Source: Triglochin maritima
Lineage: Eukaryota; Streptophyta; Magnoliopsida; Alismatales; Juncaginaceae
DNA length: 64,000 nt
NCBI GenBank assembly: GCA_963682175.1
Contig: OY821772.1
Span: 14,996,743-15,060,742, forward strand
Direction of reading: 5' to 3'
Shown here: positions 23,092 to 35,305 of the stretch, one piece after another
How the letters are laid out: each line of letters opens with the position of its first letter
Numbering within the stretch: position 1 is the first letter of the stretch
Made by a program: the position numbers and the translations under genes
The notes under the pieces: generated by a model
Databases searched by the model: none
What the model saw: only the letters and a program-made list of their open reading frames with translations
What the model was told of the DNA's origin: nothing

Positions 23092-24398
23092 TGATTAGTA
23101 GCATATCATGCATCATACTTATGCTATATATCCTTTATTTTACCCTACTTTTGTGCTACTCGAGTGTTTGTTGTTATATTTTAGGTATTAGGTAATAAAA
23201 AAGAGAAGAGAAAAAGGACTAAAATGTGAGGAAGAAGGACTGATCGGTTAGACCTATAGACCTATCCGCAAGAGAGAATGACACGGATGTAAGCCAAAAG
23301 GACCAATGAGCAAATCGATAAACTCCACACCATAATGAGGAGTATTTTGGAAATTAGTTTCGGGCCTACATTCTAAAAACCAATCTGGGTGCACCACACA
23401 TAATGATTTGAAGCATAAAAGATGATATCAGAATTTGGATCAAATCAGACAGAAAGTGGCAGCCAATTGGCGGTCCAGGACATGCAGTCAATTAGGGTTT
23501 AAATTCGATACAATTTTGCATGGTTGTGTATCATGTAATGTATATCCATTATAGTAGGTTGTATTAGTCCTATACCGGGGTATTGTCCCCGGTTACCGTT
23601 TTCCATGTCTATAAATAGAATTCTTCTTCCTCCTTTGTATCTACTCCTTACTTGGTGGCATTCTCTCTACTTAGAGTAAACCCTTGGAGCAAAACTCTAG
23701 TGGAGAGATGCTACTTGTAATGTAAGTAAGCAATAAAAGAATGTTTTGTTAGTTTCAATTCTTGCATGCTTAGTTTAATTTCGTTGTGTTTTTTTTAATG
23801 AGTAGCGAGTAGGGAGATGATGTAGATTATGTGATAGTGATGTATTCTTTTATTTGTACCATTTCATATGCTTAATATAGATCTATACTTGTAGCATGCT
23901 TAAACTTGTATTAGATGGGATAATGTCCACACTAGGTACTTATCTTATGCTAGATTTAGAGTTTATCTTGTTGCTTGTAATGGTTTGATGGGAATGACTT
24001 GTTATGTATGGATACATGTTTGGTGTACATTCACATAAATGATTTAGGTTGTATGTAAGATTGATTGATGCTTTAATGGCTACACTAGGTACTTATTGCA
24101 TGCTTGATAATCTAAAATCAACCTCAACTTTACGTGAGATATGCATGTTCATGGTTTGCCATGTAGTGTTGTGTATCCTACACTTAGATTCTACACTAGC
24201 TTCTACTTGTATGCCACACAAACTACACTTGTTCCTAACTGAAATGAAGACCCACTCATACACACATACCTACACACCTCCACTCAATGGGGGTTTAGTT
24301 TAATTGTTAGTTCTTTCGCAGTTTAGTTTAGTGTAATCACACTTTTTCTCCTTTTTTTCCCACCTGCCTTCGAAAGAGCCAGAGTCGACACACCTCCC
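23092..24398 (+). repeat. 5' LTR of element C, 3' end and PBS deleted
   Basis: Starts TGATTAGTAGCATATC. It carries CCAATTGGCGG near 23463 and the inverted repeat ACCGGGG-TATTGT-CCCCGGT about 10-30 bp before the TATA box (CTATAAATAG, near 23610). At about 24398 the sequence jumps from CGACACACCTCCC straight to TCTAGACTCTGG. This removes the U5 end and the PBS relative to the other elements. Confidence 0.75.
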
Positions 24399-25494
24399 TC
24401 TAGACTCTGGTTTGGTCGAGTGGGTTTAATCTTTTGTTTTTAGTTTTTGTTTGTTTCAGGGACATCTCAGCATCCAGAGGAGGCACCAGGAGAAATTTGG
24501 AGAAGAGGGAAGCTATTTGAACCGCCAATCAGCAGTCTGGTGAGCTTCGCTTGCTCCCAATTTTGTTCTGGTCGTTTCTTATTTCAATTTAGTGGTTTGG
24601 GAGCTCAATTTGGCATGTTGTGACCTGTAGTTGGCTCCCAGATCTATTAATAACCAATTTCCCTTTTAATCAACTTGGACCTTAAAACTCAAAGCAAAAG
24701 AATAGACCGATTGCCATCTAGGTCATGCATCATTTGTAAACCTTGGACACATTCGTCTTTTCTTTACGTTATTGTTGTTGATTGTTGGCATTAGGTACGT
24801 GCACCCATTCTCTCAGTCATGCATGGTTTAAGTATGCATTAGCAAGTAAGGTGCATTGGGACAAGTGTGAGGTGAGTGTTTGTTTGGAGAGTTGATTTTT
24901 TAAATTAAGACTCAAAACACTACTACGGATGAGCTATCCCTTACAGATAAGGTGGGGGATTTCATCACCCTTTCCTTAGCTCTAAAAATCACACTAATCA
25001 AAGCCATAAATCTAAAATCAAGTAGACATTGACCACTAGGACTCGGGCGCATTAGGAGAGTGATCTGGTCACGATTGTCATAACCTTATCGGCGTTGCCC
25101 ACTTTGTTGATAGTAGGAGAGACAAGATCTCCCGATATTGGCTCAATTGCTGGGCTCTGTGGTCTTTGTTGTAGGCAGGTGAGGCGTGTTGAGGCCGTTT
25201 GACCTCACAGTTAGGCGTCGTCTAGTTGTAAGGACCTAAAATGACCTTAGGTTGTTTGAGCCGTGTTTGCTAGCTTTGGCTTCTACCATCACCCAGTACC
25301 ACTACCCACGCAAGCTCTAGGGATTCTTCCCTTCTCATGTGAGTATTCTCCTCCTCTACATTCTATGTGTAGTCTCCTCCTTTAATTACACCCTCTGTTG
25401 TGTGTGCTTTTAGAGTCGAGTCGAGTGTTTTATGCGAGGTTGGATTCGTTCTGGTGAGAGCGCTAGACTGGAGTGAGAGCATTTTTCTTCTGAG
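24399..25494 (+). other. C 5' leader, no gene seen
   Basis: Reverse-complement homologue of the A leader, with a palindrome AACCGCCAATCAGCAGT at about 24519-24535. Confidence 0.55.
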
Positions 25495-28395
25495 ATGGAT
25501 GTTTTAGGTGAATGCCCATCTCCTCCTCGGGATCCTTTGGAGCATGAGGCCGAGTCGTCTTATGGCGATGGGGGAGACCGGGTTCCGTACATGGATTACC
25601 TCGGTCCGCTCCCACCACCACGTAGACCTCCTTCTCCTCCTCCAACCCGGGAGGAAGAGAGTGGCTAGGATTGAGTTCTGGGTGCACCACCACCTTTAAC
25701 TCGATGGGATAGACTGATGACTCTGTGGGAGCGGACCCAACCTATTGGGGCCGTGCAACCTTCTTCCATAGTTCTTCCGCCTGTTGGCGGAAACAACTTT
25801 GAGCTGAAACCTCAATATGTGAGCGTGCTTTCCCGACAAAATTGATTCGGTCTTGGGATGTCTTTCTGACCGTCTTTCTGAAGAGATTTTTCCCCAAAGG
25901 AAGACTCAACAGATATGGCACCAGATCCATCAAATGTATCAAATTGAGACCGAACATTTCATGCTTTCTTTGAGATGTTCAATGACCTTCTCTTGCAGTG
26001 CCCTCATCATGGAATTGAGTTGTGGCAGTTGTGCGAAATTGTTTATGAGGGCCTCAACTACAACACCCGCACATTGTTGGAGTCGATGTGTCATGATGAT
26101 TTCCAAATGAAACCCATGGATGAGGCATGGGCTACTTTTGAAATAATGGCTGAACGTACCCTTGAGTGGGATAACATGAGAGAGCCAACAACCACCAGAT
26201 CTTCTGGTCAAGCTTGATCAAACCAAGTAGAGCCAACTATCGCATCTGAGGCAAAAATGATTGTTCCCATGTGTAGGATTGAGAGTTTAGAGTTTGACCG
26301 AGCTCCTTTAGATCAAGTCGCTACTCCCACTTGTAGTAGGTGTGGACTTACGGGACATAGTGACTTGGAATGTGCTTACTCTCCAAGCGATACTGAGTAT
26401 GCAAATGCGATGTATCAAAAGCAGCCCCGTGACGACCTGTATAGTCAGTCCTACAACCCGGGATGACAAAAACACCATAACTTTGCATGAGGGCCTAGTG
26501 GGGGCAACAGTCAGAGATCACACACTCAACCTTAGCACCCTCCACGCCCATCGGCGATCTACCAACCCCCACATCAAAGGTCTCAGCCCCATGCTCACCC
26601 ACCTACTCAGGCTTCACCATAAGATTATTCTAGTCACACTCTACCTCAGTGGGGGTGACCCAAGAGACTCCACTCTTGAACAAACCCTACACACATTTAT
26701 GTAGAGCACACAAACCATGCTTGTGGCGAATAACTCTACGGTCAAAGCATTGAAAGTACAAGTTAGCCAGTTGGCTCATCATCTCCATGAACGTGTGAAT
26801 GGTCAATTCCCAATTCAACCCAAGGTGAACCCCCAGGATACCCAATCTCAAGCAAGGTCGCTAGTGCCTCGAGCTACGTCTGAACTGACCAATCATGTTA
26901 ATGTGATTCACACTTTGAGGTCTGGTAAGGACGTGGACAAACAAATTGGGTTGCCTCCCTTGCAATCACCATCTCTTGGTGTCACCAGACCTGCGGTGAT
27001 ACCTACATCTACAAGGGGGGCAAACTCTATGGTCATCTTGTCTCAACATGGGTCGAAGGAATCAGATTCTGAGGTCCCCACTCATGTTTCTACAAAACAG
27101 AATGTTGAGGTTCCGTCGTAACACCTTTATGCTCCAAAGGCACCATTCCCTGTGCGCCTTAAAAAGAAAACTTCTGATCAACATGACAAAATGCTTGAGA
27201 TCTTTCAACAAGTTAAGGTTAACATTCCTCTGTTGGAGGTGATTCAACAAATGCCACCTTATGCCAAGGTTCTCAAGGATTTATGCACCAAGAAAAGGAA
27301 AACCAATGTTCCCAAGAATGCTTTTCTTGCCGCTAATGTTAGTGCATCATTGGCAAAACCCACGCAGTCAAATACAAGGACCCTGGTTGTCCTACTATTT
27401 CTTGTGTGATTGGTGAGGTGTCAATACATCGAGTTTTATTGGACCTTGGTTCATTTGTCAATCTTCTACTTTATACGGTCTACGTCCGCCTCAGTTTTTG
27501 AGACCTCAAACAAACAAAAACCACTCTTCAACTGACTGATAGGTCTATGAAGAAACCGAGGGGCATTGTGGAAGATGTTATGATACAAGTGGGTGAGTTC
27601 ATTTATCAAGTATTTTTATTGTTTTGGATACTGAACATGTGCCAAACCCACTTGGACAAATTCCTGTTATTTTGGGGTGACCATTTGTAGCAACTTCCAA
27701 TGCCTTGATCAATTGTCGTAATGGTCTGATGCGCTAGACATATGGTAGTCCGTGCGCTCATTTTAACATCTTCACCATCGGTAAGAAGCCAAGTGCCTTC
27801 GATGACCCTGCTGAGGTCAGCCTTCTCAAGGGCACAAATGAGATTGAAGTCAAAGGCACATTCAAGTATTTTAGAGAGTTGTTCGATGGAGATACTGATG
27901 GTCATGAAGATGTTTCACTTGGGCTGGCACAAGAAGGTGCGTTATCTTGTGATCACGCAGCCTATGAGCCACATCCTTTTGATCATGTGGCTTTTGAGCC
28001 ACAAGATACCAGTTTTGTGGCCTCTAGGCCACCTGCTCTTCACTCTGTATCTATTGAGGACCCCATGTGGGTTAAGAAACAACCACCTGATACCCTACAT
28101 TTCAAACAAGCAGACAACGGTTCACCTCTCATTCATGCCTCTTATCCTGCTCATTCCCAAGATGCATCAAATGACCACAATGTTAATAAGGACGTCAGGT
28201 GGTCAAGCAATTCTATTTCTGAACTTCGCCATTTGGGTTACAAGTCCAGGGTGTCACCTTGTGTGGAGGAAATGATCACGGTGCACCCAAACGTCGGTTG
28301 GAGGGAATATATTGATGACCCCCAACTTTGTTGTGAAATGGAAATATATTTGTTTCCATTTCCTTCCACAGACCCTAATTTTGAGAGGCATGAAC
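25495..28395 (+). pseudogene. Gag-protease-tail of element C (5' part, interrupted by F)
   Basis: ATG at 25495 (MDVLGECPSPPRDPLEHEAE). The N-terminal linker reaches ELKPQYVSVL and then shows a deletion. Capsid C-terminal blocks (CPHHGIELWQLCE, LESMCHDDFQMKP), a zinc knuckle (CSRCGLTGHSDLEC), linker, protease region (degraded LLDLG motif, near 27437) and a tail follow. The tail has DHVAFEPQD, EDPMWVKKQPPDTL, then VGWREYIDDP, LFPFPSTDP and NFERHE. Many stops and indels are present. Copia element F is inserted inside the tail at TGAAC (28391-28395); reading resumes at 54710 and ends at a TGA at 54820-54822. C is the only copy that has both the A-type tail and the GWR/IDD module. Confidence 0.75.
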
Positions 28396-28730
28396 TGTAG
28401 GATCGTATATGGGGCTTAGTTCTGATCACTTTTAAGCTAATTACCTACTTGTTTAAGCAATCAATGAATGCACAGCGGAATTAAAAACAAACAAGCAAGT
28501 AAAGAAGAAATAAGACAAACCACAATGGAGACAAAGGATTTTTACAGAGATTCGGCACCCCACCCAGGTGCTAGTCCTCTCTTGCAAGCTCCGCTCGGAT
28601 CACCGAGCTCCGCTCACGACTTCAGTAACCACTCCCCGTTCCGGGCCGGGAGAGAACGCCTTTACAACACAAGCACTGCGAACACCCTCACTTGCTTGAC
28701 TTTCTTCCTCTCACAATCCGGGAGGGAACA
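28396..28730 (-). repeat. F 3' LTR, first segment
   Basis: Starts TGTAGGATCG next to the TSD and runs to the E1 insertion site (GAACA, 28726-28730). Collinear with 53177-53511 of the 5' LTR. The rest of this LTR is at 40801-41987. Confidence 0.85.
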
Positions 28731-30128
28731 TGTTGAACGTTTTATTTTAAACCGCAAGTGCACGGCCGCGATGAAGCGGTGGCAAGTACGGGTCGTCCTC
28801 AGGGAGGTGAGCTTGCTCTTGCTTATCAGAAATCAAGTGGCAAAGAAAGATGGAAGAAAGTTGTTTATGCTAACCTAAACTATGCTAACACGAAGAAGCA
28901 AATGCGAAGGAAACAAAACAAACGAATACTTCAACTAAGCTAGAGAAACTAGATATTATGGAGAAATCAGTAAGAGAGAGAGACCCCTTAGGGGGTGGAG
29001 TGACTACACATACACAATAAGGAGGCAAGAATATCTTCCTATAGGCACAAGTGTAGGTAGTGTTTGCATGTATGGGAGGTGTCTACTTATCATGGCAAAA
29101 CCCATCAATTAAATCACTAACCTATTTTGATTAACATTCATAAACACAAGCTAGTTATTTAAGAAACTAAACAAGTATGGGAGGTGTCTACTTATCATGG
29201 CAAAACCCATCTAGTGAAGTGTTCTATTCTAACAAGCAAGTATGCATTCATATTAATCAACACATTTCAAAATAAACATCCTTCCTTCCTTAATTGTATA
29301 TATGATAATCATCTCCACCCCCCAAAAGGGGAGTGGTTTTACTCACTACACATTACACTAACTATTACACTAAAATAAGAAGGCATATTAACTAAGCTAG
29401 ATTTAATAAAAGACAATTAAACTAAAGCATGCACCAATAATAAAAGAAGCACAAAACAAAGAAAATTTTATTAATTGAAGACTCACAAGACCAGTAGCAT
29501 CTCCCTATTGAGTTTCTTGCTTCAAGGCTTCCACTTCAATTAGGGAGAATGGCCACAAGCATGGAGTAATCACAATGGAAGGTGAAGAGTTCTATTTATA
29601 GCCATGGAAAAAGCTAAACCGGGACAATCCCCCGATGTGGGACTAAACAAATACCATAAATAGAATAAGAACGCTCTAATACACACACCAGAAAAAACTA
29701 AACGGATTCGGATCCACCTGGACCGCCAATTAGTGGTTCCAGACCGCCAATTGGCGGTCTACAGGGTCCGGATTCGTCTGGGCTTTCTTGGAGGCTTTCC
29801 TGGATGGTATTGTTGGTCTTGGATGCGGTTACTTGACTTGTTGGAGCTCCGACCCGAATCGAATTGGTAAAATACTCCCCATGATGGTGTGGAGTATTCT
29901 GTTTTGCTCTTAGGTCCTTCTGTCTTGCAATCAGGTCCTTTTTCCTTGCATCTTGGTCCCCAGATCTCACAATTCAGTCCTTTTTCACAGCTTTTGGGTC
30001 CTTTTATGCTTCATCTCTTCAAACCTATTTATTCCTGAAAACTAAACATAAAACTCGTGACATAGCATTGTTTAGGTGAAAGATAATGGATATAAGATAC
30101 AAATATGAGCATGAAATGATGTCAATCA
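28731..30128 (-). repeat. E1 3' LTR (L3)
   Basis: 1398 bp, TGTTGAACG...GTCAATCA. It has a 36-bp segment near 29107-29142 that L4 lacks. U3 palindromes lie at 29721-29760. Confidence 0.92.
29593..29643 (-). promoter_or_regulatory. L3 USE plus TATA box
   Basis: GTCCCACATCG (minus 29643-29633), a 32-bp gap, then the TATA box (29600-29593, read TATAAATA on the minus strand). Confidence 0.7.
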
Positions 30129-30143
30129 AATACCCCCACACCT
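30129..30143 (-). other. E1 polypurine tract
   Basis: The minus strand reads AGGTGTGGGGGTATT directly before L3. Confidence 0.8.
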
Positions 30144-31465
30144 AACTTTTGCTAGTCCCGAGCAAAACAAAGAAAGAGAAAAGCATACGAAAAACAAGAA
30201 ATCCTAACTCACTTTCGTAGGAATCACGGTTGCACTTAGCATGTGCAACAAGCCGTTAAACCTCCTTGTCGCCAAGGAGGAGGAGTGTTGTCTCCTGAGG
30301 GTTTTCAGCGGATATACCCACAAAATCCGAACAAGATGCATTAATCAATCTAGCTACACGACTCGTTGGAATTATTTTGTCGATCATGGGATGCGGTAAT
30401 ACTACGGGTCGACTCTATATATGTAATCAGTCCACACACCTAGCCTAATGAGTTATTCGTGAGAGTTAACTAAGGAATTAAGTGAAAGACATCGGCAACC
30501 TTAACTTCTGAATGTGATACAACGTGTAAAGTCCATTTTGGTTCTTATTTGACTCTTTTTTTTCTTTTTCTTTTTTTCTTTTTCTTTTTTTTTCTTTGGA
30601 GCATTTTATTGGTTGGTGTTTGATTCTCCCAGGGTCAGGTTTCGTGCATCATTGCCTATGAGGACTTACACTATCACGTACACCTTCCCCCAAATCTCCA
30701 CATAGGGCGATCCCTACCACCCGTGTAACGGGAGTTCGGTCGGTGCATCCCAAGTCAGATGACTCGAAAGCACCAGGCACAAAGTCCCCTCAGACCTACT
30801 TTCCCGAGTGATAGGAGCCGTGCGAGAAGAGAGAACACCACTTATTCATTCATTTATCTACATGGGAACCAAAACCCCTACACTTAAGTTTCACAAAAAG
30901 ATATTAAGGGCCCTTGACTACAACAAACTTCCTAAATTAACAAACACGAATTATTTGACTCACTAGGTTCAGGGTGGACTTCTTTAAATGTTTGAGCACT
31001 GAAACCCACTGATTACTCACCCCCAAGGGAAAACCGGGGTGCATCCTAACGACTCGATAAGACCTAAAGCCAGTAAACTAGAAATCCTAATGCATCAAGT
31101 TCAAGACAATTTTGGGAGCTTTCTTTTTACTTTGCCTCTCAACGGTTTTGCACATGCTAAACACATGCAAAACCCACAAAAACATTTTCTTTCGCAAACA
31201 CATGAAGATTTTGAAAGAAATGTGAAAATTTTAAAGCACTAGGCAAGCAAAAGAAGACAAGTCACCCAAGGATCATGGCAAGCAGATATATCGATATTAA
31301 ATGCGGCACACTAACATGACCCTAACAATGCACACAAAAGAAAACAACAAAACAAAAAAAAACACAAACTATGTACAAACGTGAAAACACCCCCCCACAC
31401 CTAATCCATGCATTGTCCTCAATGTATGGCAAAATGGTGCCAATGCATGGATAGGGTGTACCGGA
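30144..31465 (-). other. E1 3' noncoding block with second PPT
   Basis: No coding frame. A pyrimidine run on the plus strand lies at about 30546-30597. The second PPT, AGGTGTGGGGGGGTGTTTT on the minus strand, is at about 31402-31384, 1.26 kb from the first. Confidence 0.65.
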
Positions 31466-32464
31466 CTAATGACGACGGCCAGAAGTGCCTGAAGAGGCAC
31501 CACTCTCCAGAGCCGACAACTTCCTATAGATCTTCCGGTTTTGCTTGGCTAAGATGACGTTCTGCTGCTCGACCGCCATCTCAGAAATGTCGGTGTTAAA
31601 GAGCGTTCCTGAGCTCACAGACGAGCTTGAGGAACTGGCCCTAACATCCTCCTCCATATAGTCAGGCACCCATGCCTCAGGAAGGCAATGGCGAAATGAC
31701 GGGGTCATCTTCGCTACCTCGAGGTCGGTGCCTTGGCGCCTCAGCATGCGCTCAAATCGTGGGGTGTCCAACATGCCACACAATTTGGTAACCAGAGTTG
31801 GCAAACAGTGTATATCTTTCAGCCTGGCGTTCACTAAAACGTCGAACAATGTTCGACAAATGCAGTGTGGTGAACCGTCCATCAGACTATACACGATTCG
31901 CAAACTAGGTGTAAAAAATGTGGAGGTCCGCTCTTGGCCCAACACATTTCTACATACCCACCTGGCTACAATGTGCACATTGGAGTAAATGTGCGCATTA
32001 GGTACTCCCCCATGTGATGAAATAGGCTGCCCACGCCCAAGCATAGATCGATAAAAATTGATATCGTGGGTGGGTGCGAACTCATCAACCAAGGGGATCC
32101 CAGTCGCGTCGGAGATTAGTTGGGGTGTCACGGTGTGTTTCACCCCTCTGAGAGTGATACTGAACTCGAGTGGACCGGTCTGGTCATGCTCGAGTTTAGC
32201 AAAGAATTCATGTACGAGAGGCTCTACGTACATGGATTCATCGCCCTCATACAATAAATGGTACCACCCTCTAGCTACGATTCGATCGTAGAAGGGTTCT
32301 CCGAATTCGCGAATCAGGGAGGCAAAATTGAGTTCTGGAATTAAATGATGGCTGGCCATACCTGAACCTACCTTGGCGAGCTTTAGCGGCAGGCACACGA
32401 CGGCGAGGACGAACACGGCGCGAGAGGAGAACAGACCACCGCACGCCGTGTCCCGCAGAACCAC
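31466..32464 (-). CDS. E1 third ORF, Athila-type plant transposon protein (env position)
   Basis: An intact 332-residue frame between pol and the PPT, the place where Athila elements carry a third ('env-like') ORF. The body (about residues 36-260) resembles the 'putative plant transposon protein' domain typical of Athila elements: ARGWYHLLYEGDES, VHEFFAKLEHD, GIPLVDEF. A Ser-rich stretch (about 284-294) and a Gln/Lys-rich helix (about 303-320) close it. A hydrophobic run (AVFVLAVVCLPL, about 15-26) is present only if the first Met is used. The Met at codon 36 (32359) follows TTCAG|GT, an acceptor-like context, and may be the true start of a spliced product. No retroviral envelope motif is seen. 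Function is unknown. Confidence 0.6.
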   Translation of the reverse strand: MVLRDTACGGLFSSRAVFVLAVVCLPLKLAKVGSGMASHHLIPELNFASLIREFGEPFYDRIVARGWYHLLYEGDESMYVEPLVHEFFAKLEHDQTGPLEFSITLRGVKHTVTPQLISDATGIPLVDEFAPTHDINFYRSMLGRGQPISSHGGVPNAHIYSNVHIVARWVCRNVLGQERTSTFFTPSLRIVYSLMDGSPHCICRTLFDVLVNARLKDIHCLPTLVTKLCGMLDTPRFERMLRRQGTDLEVAKMTPSFRHCLPEAWVPDYMEEDVRASSSSSSVSSGTLFNTDISEMAVEQQNVILAKQNRKIYRKLSALESGASSGTSGRRH

Positions 32465-32824
32465 AGACTCCCAACCCCGAAACCAACAGAGAATACCAAA
32501 TCCAACACCCCACCGAAGAAAATCCGGAAACGGAGAACAACAGACCGCTGAACGGCGGTTCCAAACCGCTATTTAGCGGTCTGTTCAGTGGATCTGGGGA
32601 CGAAACTTCGGTGAAGACTGGATCTGGAGAGGAAACGCGTTTTCCTTTGCTGGAATAATGCGTAGATCAGGGGAAAACGCGTTTTTAATCAAGGGAATGG
32701 GCAAATATCACATAGGTCTTCCAATAATTTTTTTTTAGCACAAAGCAAAGATATATACAAACAGATGGAGGGATGGACCACATCAAGTGACCACATCCGT
32801 GGGGAGTTCGTGCAAAGGCACGAC
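32465..32824 (-). other. E1 spacer between pol and third ORF
   Basis: About 360 bp without a gene. It holds two hairpins at 32543-32582 (ACCGCTGAACGGCGGT and ACCGCTATTTAGCGGT), the same palindrome type as in the LTR and leader but with different centres. Confidence 0.55.
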
Positions 32825-35257
32825 TTACTCCTCGACCTCTGCCGTGGTCCCTTCCAAGTATGGTTTGAGGCGTTGTCCATTAACTTTGAACACGTCCCCA
32901 TTCCTAGGATTTTGAATCTCAACCGCCCCATGAGGGGAGATGGTTAAAACAATGAAGGGACCTGACCAACGGCTCCGAAGTTTCCCCGGAAACAAGTGGA
33001 GGCGAGAATTATACAACAAGACCTTTTGTCCCACCTCGAAGGTTTTGATTCGCACCAAGCGATCGTGGAAAATTTTAGTGCGGGACTTGCAGATCTTGGC
33101 ATTCTCATAAGCTTCATTTCTCAACTCCTCCAACTCGTTGAGGTCTAACTTGCGATTGGCACCGGAAACATCAAGACTCATGTTAAGATGTTTGATTGCC
33201 CATAATGCCCGGTGCTCAAGTTCTACCGGAAGATGGCAAGCTTTGCCATAAACTAGCCGGTAGGGGGACATGCCAAGGTCGGTTTTAAATGCAGTGCGGA
33301 AAGCCCACAATGCATCATTAAGCTTGACCGACCAATCTTTCCTTGAAGCATTAACCGTTTTCTCAAGAATTTGCTTGAGTTGACGGTTGGAAATTTCCAC
33401 CTGGCCACAGGTTTGAGGATGATAAGGTGTGGCTAACTTGTGCGTGATGGAGTATTTCCTCAGCACTGCCTCAAGGGATCGGTTCACAAAGTGTGTCCCC
33501 CGATCACTTATGATACAACGAGGTGTCCCAAACCTCGCGAAGATGTGTTCTTTAAGAAATTTGATCACAACCTTGCGATCGTTACTGCGAGTGGGGATTG
33601 CTTCAACCCACTTTGACACATAATCGACCGCCACCAGGATGTAAGTGTGACCATGGGACACGGGGAAAGGACCCATGAAGTCAATTCCCCAAACATCAAA
33701 GATGTTAACCACTAAGATGGGATTGAGTGGCATCATCTCTCGTCTGCCAATGCGGCCCACACGTTGGCACCTATCGCATGCTTTGCAAAATGCAAAAGCG
33801 TCTTGGAACAACGTGGGCCAGTAAAAACCGCATTGGAGAACTTTGGCAGCGGTTTTCTTGGCACCGAAGTGCCCACCACATGCCTCCTTATGGCAAAAGG
33901 ACAAGACACTCTGAATCTCGTCGTCAGGAATGCACCTCCTTATGATTTGATCAGCACAATACTTAAATAAGTATGGATCATCCCAATAGAAGTGCTTGAC
34001 TAACGACTTGAACTTCGCTGTCTCACTGTGTCTCCAATGAGCCGGCACCTCCCCAGTTGCTAAATAGTTCACAATGTCAGCGAACCAGGGAGGTGAGGCT
34101 ATTGCCATAAGGTTCTCATCAGGAAAAAACTCGTTCACCGGTGGATCCGGTGAAAGATCGATGGGGATGCGAGATAGGTGATCAGCCACGACATTCTCGC
34201 ATCCCTTCTTGTCCCGTATTTCAAGGTCGAATTCTTGTAACAACAAGATCCAACGCAAGAGACGGGGTTTCGCATCCTTTTTAGACAAAAGGTAGCGAAG
34301 AGCTGAGTGATCAGTGTAGATGATGACATGCGACCCTATGAGGTACTGACGAAATTTTTCCAACGCAAATATGATCGCGAGGAACTCTTTCTCAGTAACG
34401 GAGTAGTTGAGTTGGGCGTCATTGAGAGTACGACTTGCATAATAGATCACATGAGACAATTTGTCGACTTTCTGACCCAAAACTGCTCCTGTCGCGTAAT
34501 CAGAAGCATCACACATCAGCTCGAACGGTAGAGTCCACACTGGTGCCTTAATAATAGGAGCGGAGGTCAACTCACGCTTCAGAAACTCAAAAGCAGTCAG
34601 GCACTCGGGTGTGAACTCAAAGGAGGTTCCTTTAGCAAGCAAGCTCGTCAAAGGACGAGCTATCTTGCTGAAATCCTTAATGAATCGCCGGTAAAAACCG
34701 GCGTGTCCAAGGAATGAACGGATTTCTTTTACCGAGGTGGGTGGCAGAAGCTTAGAAATAAGCTCAATCTTTGCCCTATCCACCTCGATACCATCACAAG
34801 ATACCACGTGACCCAACACGATGCCTTTTGTGACCATGAAATGACACTTTTCCCAATTAAGGGCTAAGTTCGTTTCCGAACACCTTTTGAGAACAAGGCT
34901 CAAGTGGTGCAAGCACTCATCAAAGGAGGTGCCATGAACCGAGAAATCATCCATGAAGATCTCAAGGAAGTTCTCGACCATATCGGAAAAGATATTTAAC
35001 ATGCAACGTTGGAATGTTGCAGGTGCATTGCATAGCCCAAAAGGCATCCGTCTATAGGCAAACGTCCCAAAAGGACAAGTGAACGTGGTTTTCTCCTTGT
35101 CTTCGGGGGCGACTGGGATTTGATTGTACCCCGAATAACCATCAAGGAAACAGTAATAGGCGTGCCCGGCGAGTCTCTCCAACATCTGGTCGATGAAAGG
35201 TAGAGGGAAGTGGTCCTTACGCGTGACCGCGTTCAACTTCCTATAGTCAATACACAC
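32825..35257 (-). CDS. E1 pol: RT, RNase H and integrase
   Basis: An open frame of 810 residues from the first Met. RT palm blocks: YRKLN (5-9), [11 protein letters not shown] (37-47), [13 protein letters not shown] (71-83) and catalytic FMDD (101-104). RNase H runs about 235-365 with D250, E289, D316 and D359. The integrase zinc region has H456, H463, C494 and C497. The catalytic triad is D526 (WGIDFMGP), D585 (ISDRGTHF) and E621 (GQVEISNR), the D35E spacing. A C-terminal domain runs to residue 810. It copies the genomic RNA and inserts the DNA; family knowledge. It is in frame with the protease ORF upstream, separated only by one TAG codon (35308-35306), so the true N-terminus is the upstream polyprotein. 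Confidence 0.9.
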   Translation of the reverse strand: MCIDYRKLNAVTRKDHFPLPFIDQMLERLAGHAYYCFLDGYSGYNQIPVAPEDKEKTTFTCPFGTFAYRRMPFGLCNAPATFQRCMLNIFSDMVENFLEIFMDDFSVHGTSFDECLHHLSLVLKRCSETNLALNWEKCHFMVTKGIVLGHVVSCDGIEVDRAKIELISKLLPPTSVKEIRSFLGHAGFYRRFIKDFSKIARPLTSLLAKGTSFEFTPECLTAFEFLKRELTSAPIIKAPVWTLPFELMCDASDYATGAVLGQKVDKLSHVIYYASRTLNDAQLNYSVTEKEFLAIIFALEKFRQYLIGSHVIIYTDHSALRYLLSKKDAKPRLLRWILLLQEFDLEIRDKKGCENVVADHLSRIPIDLSPDPPVNEFFPDENLMAIASPPWFADIVNYLATGEVPAHWRHSETAKFKSLVKHFYWDDPYLFKYCADQIIRRCIPDDEIQSVLSFCHKEACGGHFGAKKTAAKVLQCGFYWPTLFQDAFAFCKACDRCQRVGRIGRREMMPLNPILVVNIFDVWGIDFMGPFPVSHGHTYILVAVDYVSKWVEAIPTRSNDRKVVIKFLKEHIFARFGTPRCIISDRGTHFVNRSLEAVLRKYSITHKLATPYHPQTCGQVEISNRQLKQILEKTVNASRKDWSVKLNDALWAFRTAFKTDLGMSPYRLVYGKACHLPVELEHRALWAIKHLNMSLDVSGANRKLDLNELEELRNEAYENAKICKSRTKIFHDRLVRIKTFEVGQKVLLYNSRLHLFPGKLRSRWSGPFIVLTISPHGAVEIQNPRNGDVFKVNGQRLKPYLEGTTAEVEE

Positions 35258-35305
35258 TCGCCACCCAGTTTGAAGTCGTGTGGGTACAAGCTCATTGTTG
35301 TCATT

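Noticed and set aside
30546..30597. Poly(A) tail of a retrogene or SINE
   Set aside because: It is a conserved pyrimidine-rich run at the same place in A, E1 and E2, with no TSD beside it.
31466..32464. Retroviral envelope protein
   Set aside because: Position alone suggests it. There is no fusion peptide, furin-like site or C-terminal membrane anchor, and the body matches a plant transposon protein type.
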